DNA of 64,000 bases from CAYLRF01 sp964385995 (GTDB taxonomy: Bacteria; Bacillota; Clostridia; Lachnospirales; Lachnospiraceae), in assembly GCA_964385995.1 (NCBI GenBank), contig CAYLRF010000002.1, forward strand, positions 1 through 64,000. The letters run 5' to 3'. Shown one piece after another: positions 43,247-50,382 of this stretch. Every line of letters starts with the position of its first letter. Within the stretch, counting starts at the first letter, position 1. The position numbers were made by a program, and so were the translations under genes. Under the pieces are notes generated by a model that worked only from the letters and a program-made list of their open reading frames with translations, ran no database searches and was not told the origin of the DNA.

Positions 43247-44179
43247 TTATCTTCCCGCGATGTATTCCTGAGCGCATTTGGCGGCGACGGCCCCGTCGGC
43301 TACCGCCGTCGCTATCTGCCTTAAAGGCTTCGTCCTTAAATCCCCCGCGACGTATACCCCGGGGATGGACGTTTTCGTTGTCTCATCCGCCATGACGCGG
43401 CCCGTATCGTCAAGCTCCAGCGCGTCCTTTACAAGTTCGCTGTTTGCGACGGTCCCCACCGCTACGAAAAGACCGTCGCAGGCAAGATCCTCCTCCTCGC
43501 CCGTCTCGGTATTTTTTAATCTCACGCCCGTCACAAAATCATCGGCGTAAATATCGCTCACCGTACGGCGGCGGTGAATCTTTATGTTTCCTGTTTTTTC
43601 AATCGCGTCCATATACGCCTTTGAAGCGCGAAACGCGTCTCTTCTGTGAATCAAATGCACTTCTTCGCATATCCTCGCAAGATACAGGGCGTCGTCCGCC
43701 GCTGTGTCTCCTCCTCCCGCCACGGCCACGACCTTTCCTCTGTAAAAGGATCCGTCGCAGGTCGCGCAGTAGGAAACTCCTTTCCCTACGAGCTCATCTT
43801 CGCCTTTAAGTGCGAGCTTTCGGGGTGCGCCTCCCATCGCGAGGATCACCGTCCGGCCCTCAAACACTTCCTTGGCGGTATATACTCTCTTTATGTCGCC
43901 TTTTAGCTCAGCTTTCGTAACCTTCGCGAACTTCGTGACAGCGCCGAGGCTTTTTGCCTGCTCACTCATCCTCATGCCGAGGTCAAATCCGCTTATGCCA
44001 TCGCCAAAGCCCGGATAATTCCCGACGGTCTCCGCCGTGGCCATCTGCCCTCCCGGCGAAAGCATCTCAAAGACCATGACGGAAAGTCCCGCCCCTGCCG
44101 CGTAGATCGCCGCCGCGTATCCCGCGGGACCTCCGCCTATGATTAAAACGTCAAATATATTTTCCGAACCTTCCTTCAT
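43247..44179 (-). CDS. trxB: Thioredoxin reductase
   Basis: A 310-residue flavoprotein with FAD motif LIIGGGPAGYAAAIYAAGAG, redox centre CATC in VSYCATCDGSFYRG, NADPH motif AVAGGGDTAADDA and the C-terminal GVYVAGDL segment. It passes electrons from NAD(P)H to thioredoxin. It sits 19 bases after ligA. Confidence 0.95.
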   Translation of the reverse strand: MKEGSENIFDVLIIGGGPAGYAAAIYAAGAGLSVMVFEMLSPGGQMATAETVGNYPGFGDGISGFDLGMRMSEQAKSLGAVTKFAKVTKAELKGDIKRVYTAKEVFEGRTVILAMGGAPRKLALKGEDELVGKGVSYCATCDGSFYRGKVVAVAGGGDTAADDALYLARICEEVHLIHRRDAFRASKAYMDAIEKTGNIKIHRRRTVSDIYADDFVTGVRLKNTETGEEEDLACDGLFVAVGTVANSELVKDALELDDTGRVMADETTKTSIPGVYVAGDLRTKPLRQIATAVADGAVAAKCAQEYIAGR

Positions 44180-44198
44180 GATTTCCCCCGAAGAAATT

Positions 44199-46178
44199 TT
44201 ATGATTGCCCGTCGGCCACAGGTTCCCGTCCGCTCATGGAAAGAAACTCTTCTTCCGTGATAACCCGCACATTAAGCTCGGCGGCTTTCTTATTTTTCGC
44301 GGAAACGGACGAAATATCGTTATTTATGAGATAATCGGTCTTTGAAGTAACTGACCCCGTCACCTTGCCTCCGTTAGCCTCTATAAAGGCTTTAAGCTCA
44401 TCGCGGTTCGCGAAACGCGCGACTTTCCCCGTGATAACGAATGTCTTATTTTGAAGCGCTCCTCCCGCCGCGCGCGGTTCTTTTTTTAACTTAAGCTCGG
44501 ATAAAAGTCCCGTTACCCGCTCTACGTTCGCGGGATTTTCAAAATACCGCGCGAATGACTCCGCCAGCACGGGTCCTATACCCGAAACCAAGGATAATTC
44601 GTCCCGGCCAAGACTCATCACCTTTTGCGGATCGTCGCCGAACTGCCCGCATATAATCTTCGCGTTCGCGATTCCGACACCCGGGATCCCAAGTCCGTAA
44701 ATTAACCTCGCAAGCGTCGTCTCCCTCGCCTTTTCGATACCGGCGATAAGATTGGCGTATGATTTTTCCCCGAAACCATCCATGGCGCATATGCGCTCTT
44801 TATATCTGTCAAGGTGAAAAATATCCGCGTAATCTTTTATAAATCCCGCAGAGATGAATTTTTCCAGCGTGGCCTCGGAAAGTCCCTCGATGTTAAGCGC
44901 GTCCCTTCCCGTAAGAAGCGCGAATGACTTTATGTGTTTCGCGATACATTCCGGATTCGAGCAATAAAGCGTCTTCGTGCCGTCGATGTCGCGGATCACG
45001 GTATCTTTCCCGCACACGGGGCATTTTGCGGGAATATCCCTCACGCCGCTTTTGGTGAGATTTTCCGCTATCTGGGGGATAATCATATTGGCCTTATATA
45101 CCCGCACCGTATCACCCGCGCCGAGCATCAGATCCTCCATGACGCTGATGTTGTGCACGCTCGCGCGGCTTACCGTGGTCCCCTCAAGCTCTACCGGCTC
45201 AAATACCGCGACGGGATTTAAAAGTCCCGTCCTTGACGCGCTCCACTCTATCTTAAGAAGCTTCGTGTCGCAGGTCTCATCCGCCCATTTAAACGCGAAC
45301 GAGTTGCGCGGGAATTTGGCCGTGCGCCCCAGCGACTCTCCGTAGGCGATATCGTCGTAAGTAAGCACCAGACCGTCGGAGGGAAGCTCATAATCTCTTA
45401 CGCGCTCAGAAAAAAGTCCGACCTGCTCTTCTATCTTCGACGCGTCCGTCTCATAACCTTCCACGGTCTCAAAGCCCTGCCGCCTCAGCCACTCCAACTG
45501 GTAAATATACGAGTTTTTAAAGTCCACCCCGTCCGCTTTTACCAATGAGAAAGCGATTAGTCTCACATTTCTCGCGGCGGTCACGGCACTGTCAAGCTGT
45601 CTTACGGAGCCGCTGCAAAGGTTGCGCGGATTTTTATATCTCGCGTCGACATCGTCTATGGTTTCATTGATACGCTCAAAATCCCCGTAACTTATGACCG
45701 CCTCGCCGCGGAGAATAAGTTCACCCTCGTAGGGTATCTGAAGCGGAAGGTTTATAAATGTCCTCGCGTTCGCAGTGACGACCTCTCCTTCCGTCCCGTC
45801 GCCTCTCGTCACGGCCTTTTTTAATTTGCCGCCTTCGTAGGTGAGAACGACCGTAAGTCCGTCGAGTTTCCACGAAACATAGGCCCTCTTATCGCCCAGA
45901 AATTCCTTAAGATCCGCCACGTCCTTAGTCTTATTTAGGGAAAGCATGGGGGAGGCGTGCCGTTCTTTGGCAAGGCTTGTCTGCACCTCATAACCTACGC
46001 AACTCGTGGGGCTTTTTGCCAAGACATATCCCAGTCTGTCCTCCAGCGCGACAAGCTCGTCATACAGGCGGTCGTATTCATAATTGCTCATGATCTCGTC
46101 GGCGTCTTCGTAATAAGCTTTCGCCGCCTTATTTAAGATCTTAATGAGCTCACTCATCCGCTCGCGTTCGGCGTCCAT
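44199..46178 (-). CDS. ligA: NAD-dependent DNA ligase
   Basis: LigA seals nicks using NAD+. The catalytic lysine is in SWKLDGLTVV; an OB fold, a zinc finger (CPVC and later two Cys), helix-hairpin-helix repeats and a C-terminal BRCT domain follow in order. I prefer ATG 46178 (MDAERERMSELIKIL) by family comparison; the frame allows ATG 46217, and neither has a well-placed ribosome site. Confidence 0.95.
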   Translation of the reverse strand: MDAERERMSELIKILNKAAKAYYEDADEIMSNYEYDRLYDELVALEDRLGYVLAKSPTSCVGYEVQTSLAKERHASPMLSLNKTKDVADLKEFLGDKRAYVSWKLDGLTVVLTYEGGKLKKAVTRGDGTEGEVVTANARTFINLPLQIPYEGELILRGEAVISYGDFERINETIDDVDARYKNPRNLCSGSVRQLDSAVTAARNVRLIAFSLVKADGVDFKNSYIYQLEWLRRQGFETVEGYETDASKIEEQVGLFSERVRDYELPSDGLVLTYDDIAYGESLGRTAKFPRNSFAFKWADETCDTKLLKIEWSASRTGLLNPVAVFEPVELEGTTVSRASVHNISVMEDLMLGAGDTVRVYKANMIIPQIAENLTKSGVRDIPAKCPVCGKDTVIRDIDGTKTLYCSNPECIAKHIKSFALLTGRDALNIEGLSEATLEKFISAGFIKDYADIFHLDRYKERICAMDGFGEKSYANLIAGIEKARETTLARLIYGLGIPGVGIANAKIICGQFGDDPQKVMSLGRDELSLVSGIGPVLAESFARYFENPANVERVTGLLSELKLKKEPRAAGGALQNKTFVITGKVARFANRDELKAFIEANGGKVTGSVTSKTDYLINNDISSVSAKNKKAAELNVRVITEEEFLSMSGREPVADGQS

Positions 46179-46222
46179 ACTCCCATCCGTTCTTTTATCC
46201 GCCCGTCGGCTTATCATACCAT

Positions 46223-46936
46223 TTATATCAGTCCGTCCCCTGATTTTATGAGCCGCATAAGCCCGCTCATCTCTTCAGGCGTCACCTCGCGCCAATCACC
46301 GCTTTTTAAGTCTCCCAACCTGATATTCATGATCCGCACGCGCACGAGCCTTATGACTTTGTATCCGAAAGCTTCGCACATGCGCCGGATCTGGCGGTTT
46401 AAACCCTGAGTTAAGATGATGTCAAAGCTCGTCCCGGTAAGCTTTCGTACCTTACAGGGCCTCGTCACGGTATCGGATAAGCAAACTCCCCGCGCCATGA
46501 GCCGAAGAAAATCTTCCGTCACGGGCCTGTCCACTTCGACTTCGTATTCCTTTTCGTGCATGTTGCGTGAGCGCATCATGCCGTCTATGATATCGCCGTC
46601 GTTCGTCATAAGGATAAGGCCTTCGGAATCTTTGTCAAGCCTTCCCGCGTAAGTAATTCTCTGCGGATAATTTATATAGCTGATTATGTTGTCCTTCTCC
46701 CGCCGATCCGAGGTGCAGACTACGCCGGGCGGCTTATTAAAAACAAGAAGCACTCTCTCGTTTTTGCGACTTACCCTCTTCCCGCCGACGGCTACCGTAT
46801 CATGCTCCCGCACTTTCATGCCGAGAACGGCTTTTTCCCCGTCCACGGTCACATCTCCGCTTAATATCAGTCTGTCCGCCTCTCTTCGGGAGCAAATCCC
46901 GCACTCGCTTAAGTATTTGTTCAGACGAACAGACAT
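46223..46936 (-). CDS. rluF: 23S rRNA pseudouridine synthase, RluF-like
   Basis: An RsuA-family pseudouridine synthase. The S4 RNA-binding domain is N-terminal (RLNKYLSECGICSRREADRL) and the catalytic Asp is in YAGRLDKDSEGLI. GLNRQIRRMCEAFGYKV and the IMNI ending favour RluF over RsuA/RluB. ATG 46936 has AAGGTG upstream; a GTG codon three bases earlier is also possible. It heads the run rluF-ligA-trxB-clpX. Confidence 0.9.
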   Translation of the reverse strand: MSVRLNKYLSECGICSRREADRLILSGDVTVDGEKAVLGMKVREHDTVAVGGKRVSRKNERVLLVFNKPPGVVCTSDRREKDNIISYINYPQRITYAGRLDKDSEGLILMTNDGDIIDGMMRSRNMHEKEYEVEVDRPVTEDFLRLMARGVCLSDTVTRPCKVRKLTGTSFDIILTQGLNRQIRRMCEAFGYKVIRLVRVRIMNIRLGDLKSGDWREVTPEEMSGLMRLIKSGDGLI

Positions 46937-46986
46937 CACCGCACCTTATCCAATCCAAACCGCCGCGCTCATACGCGAAAATCCCA

Positions 46987-47046
46987 AGGTTAGAAAAACA
47001 TGTGTATAATCACCTTAGGTTAAAAAACCATGTGCATAACCGCGCG
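46987..47046. repeat. 30-bp tandem duplication in a divergent spacer
   Basis: Units 46987-47016 and 47017-47046 share AGGTTARAAAAMCATGTG and a following ATAA. They lie between the rluF start (minus) and the RNA candidate (plus), so they may influence both promoters. Confidence 0.85.
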
Positions 47047-47053
47047 TTTGTTA

Positions 47054-47059
47054 TATAAT
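47054..47059 (+). promoter_or_regulatory. -10 box before the RNA candidate
   Basis: A perfect TATAAT. No good -35 lies 17 bases upstream (TGTGCA), so it may depend on an activator or be weak. The start would be near 47066, just before the first predicted hairpin. Confidence 0.5.
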
Positions 47060-47066
47060 GACCTTA

Positions 47067-47302
47067 AGGCAGGGTTACCTTGCCCATGCCGCCGGAGTAA
47101 GAAGTTCGCTTTCCGGCCCCGATTATGAGGATGAAGCAAGAGGGGCCCGCGAAATCCGCTGCCGGCCACGCTTTCATTTCCCGCGCGAAGATCCGAAACC
47201 TTACTTCGCCACCCTAAGGAATACCTCGTCGCAGAACTTTAATTTCGTGCTCGGAGGTTCGAAACCCGGCGGGGCACTCGGGCGGCACGGGCGGCGTCCG
47301 TG
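47067..47302 (+). ncRNA. Structured RNA or leader candidate, about 220 nt (possibly raiA-like)
   Basis: No convincing protein is encoded here, but stable pairings are dense. GGCAGGG/CCTTGCC forms a hairpin at 47068-47084. A long-range closing helix pairs GCCC-A-TGCCGCC (47082-47093) with GGCGGCA-C-GGGC (47281-47292), 11 bp with one mismatch; it competes with the first hairpin. Inside are GGCCCC/GGGGCC (near 47115 and 47142), CCTTA/TAAGG (near 47200-47218) and a GGTTCGAAACCC segment like a T-arm. Length and position before a plus-strand gene resemble the raiA motif (about 216 nt), but I could not check its consensus. It may be a cis leader of the DUF5721-like gene. Confidence 0.45.
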
Positions 47303-47333
47303 AAACATAAAAGTTACCGAAAGGAGCCTGCTT

Positions 47334-47825
47334 ATGATATCCCTTTCTCTCCCGGAAGTGAAGCAATCGATGTCCGAATTGCTTCTTTCCGACTCTTTCG
47401 ACTCATTTTCCCTTATCGAGTGCGAGATCGCAACTTTCTGCACATTCACGATTGACGGAGCGCTCAATAAGGATTTCTTCGGGGAAGAGGCATCTCCTTC
47501 CCGCCGTCACGTTCTTTGGGGCGACGTGCGGGACTTTTGCTTCGCCTTAATCCGCGGAAAGCGCACTCCGCTTCGCGTGAAGATCGTCCTTGCCCTTCCC
47601 GACGAGGAAACGGCAAAACTCATAAGCGACGCAGGAGCGCAGGCGGACTTATCAAACATCCGCGGCTTTTTCCTGAATCTCAAATACGATAAGGGAGCCT
47701 TCACATGCACCACCGGAGTCGCCATGTCGGATTTCACAGCGGATAAATCTCCCGAATATGTCTGGGATGAAAAAGCCCCGCTTATCCTCTCCGAAAAAGG
47801 TATCCCCTGCGAAGCCGTCCTTTAA
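47334..47825 (+). CDS. DUF5721-like protein
   Basis: A 163-residue protein with no membrane segment or signal. The SDSFDSFSLIECEIATFCTF and LIRGKRTPLRVKIVLAL segments resemble the DUF5721 family known from Lachnospiraceae; this is from memory. Function is unknown. AAGGAG seven bases before the ATG is a strong ribosome site. The structured-RNA candidate ends about 30 bases upstream. Confidence 0.8.
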   Translation: MISLSLPEVKQSMSELLLSDSFDSFSLIECEIATFCTFTIDGALNKDFFGEEASPSRRHVLWGDVRDFCFALIRGKRTPLRVKIVLALPDEETAKLISDAGAQADLSNIRGFFLNLKYDKGAFTCTTGVAMSDFTADKSPEYVWDEKAPLILSEKGIPCEAVL

Positions 47826-47857
47826 CCAAGGTCGCCCCGATTAAGAGCGTGATTTTC

Positions 47858-50097
47858 TTACTTCGTAAGCAGCATCATGATATCGTTGCTTCTTTTTATG
47901 AACTCAGTCATCGCCTCGGAGCTTAACGGCTGTATCGCGATCATCGCGAGATCATAAAGCTGCCTGCAGAACATCGCGGTGTGCTCGCCGTCCTTGTTGT
48001 GAAGCACATACTGCACCAGCGGATGATTGACATTCAGCACCAGTACGGCCTCACGCTCCAGCATTTCCCCGGTGTCGCCCGACATGCCGTACATTTTCAT
48101 CATTTCCTGCATACGGCGCGACTCTTCCGGAATGGTCATCATCGAGGCCACCCGGTCATTTTTAAGTTTCTCGATTTTTACGTTCAGCTTGTCGTTGCCC
48201 AGCGCATTGCGGAAGATCTCAGTCAGCGCGTCTGTGTCCTCCTTGGACGCCTGAGCCTTATCTTCGCCTTCCTCATCGGACTTTTGCTTTAAGGTGTCGG
48301 TGACATCCGCGTCGATACGTTGGAATTTGATGTTCTCGTTGCGCTGCTCCAGCTGTGAGATAAAAGGCGAGTCGATATTGTGATTTAAGATAACGGCGTC
48401 CATGCCCTCCGCCTTAAACATATTGATGTACTGGCTCTGCTGCCGCTCATCCGTCACATAGAAGATGGTAATCTTCTCCTTTTCCTTTCCGCCATCTTCC
48501 CCGCCTTCGCTCTTAGCCTCATCGTNNNNNNNNNNNNNNNNNNNNNNNNNNNNNNNNNNNNNNNNNNNNNNNNNNNNNNNNNNNNNNNNNNNNNNNNNNN
48601 NNNNNNNNNNNNNNNNNNNNNNNNNGCTTCCCCGCTCTCAGCGGTCTTAAGGGTCTCCGTCCCGGAAGCTTCCTTCTCTTTTTCGGCTTCCTCTTTCGCC
48701 TTCTTCGCCGCGGGATCGTTTTCCTCTATGCACTCTTTAAGCGTCAGATATTTGTGATCAAGGTTCTTAAAGAGCATATAGTCGCTCATCCTGTCGCAGA
48801 ATTTCGTGTCCTTTAAGCATCCGAATTTGATGAACGGACTGATGTCGTCCCAATATTTCTCATAAGATTCCTTATCGGTCTTGCACATCCCGACAAGTTT
48901 ATCCGCCACTTTCTTCGATATGTAATCGGAGATTTTATTTACGAAACCGTCGTTTTGCAACGCGCTTCTGGAGACATTAAGCGGCAAATCCGGGCAGTCG
49001 ATGACACCCTTTAATACCATAAGAAACTCGGGTATGACTTCTTTTATATTATCGGCGATGAATACCTGATTGTTGTAGAGCTTTATCGTACCCTCGATGG
49101 ATTCGTACTCCGCGTTGATCTTCGGGAAATATAAGATCCCCTTAAGGTTAAAGGGATAATCCATGTTCAGATGGATCCAGAAAAGCGGCTCCCTGTAATC
49201 CATAAAGACTTTGCGGTAAAACTCTATGTAATCTTCTTTCGTGCAGTCATTCGGATGTTTCGCCCAAAGAGGATGAATGTCATTTATCGGCACGGGGCGC
49301 TTATTTATCTTTACCTTATCTTTGGCGGGCGATACTTCCACCGTCTCTTTGGTCCCGTCTTCCTTTTCTTTTTCCTCGGTCTTGGCTTCCTCGTGAATAC
49401 GCTCCACTATCACGTCGTCTTCCTTAAGTTCCGACTCGTCCACGGTCTCATATTCCTGAGGCGCGCCCTCCTTGGAAACATAAATGGGAACGGGCATGAA
49501 AGAACAGTATTTCTCCAAAACCTCTCTTATGCGGTACTCGTTTGAAAACTCCGTGCTTTCCTTTGAGAGAAAAAGCGTGATCTCGGTACCGACCGTCGCC
49601 TTGTCGCCGTCTTCCATCTCATAGGTCGTGCCGCCGTCGCTTACCCAATGAACCGGCGTCGCGCCTTCCTTGTATGAGAGCGTATCGATGTGGACCTCGT
49701 CAGCCACCATGAACGCGGAGTAAAATCCGAGTCCGAAATGCCCTATTATCTCATCTTCGGTGGTCTTATCCTTATATTTCTCGAGAAATTCCGTCGCGCC
49801 CGAGAAGGCGATCTGCGTAATGTATTCCTCCACCTCGTCGGCCGTCATGCCGATGCCGTTATCGATGAATTTGAGCGTCTTTTTGTCGGGATTTGCGATC
49901 ACCTGTATATTCGGCTTATAATCATCGGGGAGCTGATACTCTCCGATCACGTCGAGCTTTTTAAGCTTCGTAATCGCGTCGCAGCCGTTTGAAATCATCT
50001 CGCGTGCGAAAATGTCGTGATCCGAATACACCCATTTCTTGATAATGGGAAAAATGTTCTCGCTGCTGATTGAAAGACTTCCCTGTTTTCGTTCCAT
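47858..50097 (-). CDS. htpG: Chaperone HtpG (Hsp90), interrupted by a scaffold gap
   Basis: The N-terminal ATPase (50097 to the gap) begins MERKQGSLSISSENIFPIIK and has GIGMTADEVEEYI and IGHFGLGFYSAFMV. The C-terminal part (below the gap) continues with KITIFYVTDERQQSQYINMF. The two parts are in different frames only because a 100-N gap replaces unknown sequence in a Lys/Glu-rich linker; for one frame the true gap length must be 2 modulo 3. I therefore treat it as one intact gene. AAAGGAG lies 13 bases before the ATG. A promoter and CIRCE element upstream suggest HrcA control. Confidence 0.93.
48526..48625. other. Scaffold gap (100 N) within htpG
   Basis: Exactly 100 N, a placeholder of unknown real length. 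The flanks encode a low-complexity Glu/Lys/Ser/Gly linker, likely the reason the assembly broke. Confidence 0.97.
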
Positions 50098-50142
50098 GAT
50101 AAAATCACATCTCCTTTTTTATCTTCTAAAAACTTCCTCTTT

Positions 50143-50242
50143 NNNNNNNNNNNNNNNNNNNNNNNNNNNNNNNNNNNNNNNNNNNNNNNNNNNNNNNNNN
50201 NNNNNNNNNNNNNNNNNNNNNNNNNNNNNNNNNNNNNNNNNN
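50143..50242. other. Scaffold gap (100 N) upstream of htpG
   Basis: Exactly 100 N between the htpG ribosome site and the promoter/CIRCE region. Missing sequence of any length may be here, so the link between promoter and htpG is inferred. Confidence 0.97.
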
Positions 50243-50243
50243 C

Positions 50244-50272
50244 ATAATAATACCGCCGCCGCGAAAAGTCAA
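50244..50272 (-). promoter_or_regulatory. Sigma-A promoter, probably of htpG
   Basis: On minus TTGACT (50267-50272) and TATTAT (50244-50249) are 17 bases apart. The start site would fall just inside the gap. Confidence 0.8.
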
Positions 50273-50279
50273 TAAAAAT

Positions 50280-50306
50280 TTAGCACTCAGTATAACCGAG
50301 TGCTAA
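50280..50306. promoter_or_regulatory. CIRCE element (HrcA operator)
   Basis: TTAGCACTC, nine bases, GAGTGCTAA: a perfect 9-9-9 CIRCE palindrome. It lies 7 bases upstream of the -35 box that faces htpG. HrcA binding here would repress until heat shock. Confidence 0.95.
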
Positions 50307-50382
50307 CAATTAACCGTGACGCGCCGGTTCTCCCTCCCTCATCTCGCGCTGTTTTCGCTTTTACGCTTAAATTCGGGCGCCG

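Noticed and set aside
47058..47303. 81-codon open frame on plus
   Set aside because: No ribosome site, unusual composition, and it covers a region with strong RNA pairing; better explained as structured RNA.
47858..50097. htpG as a frameshifted or split pseudogene
   Set aside because: The frame change coincides with a 100-N placeholder of unknown length.
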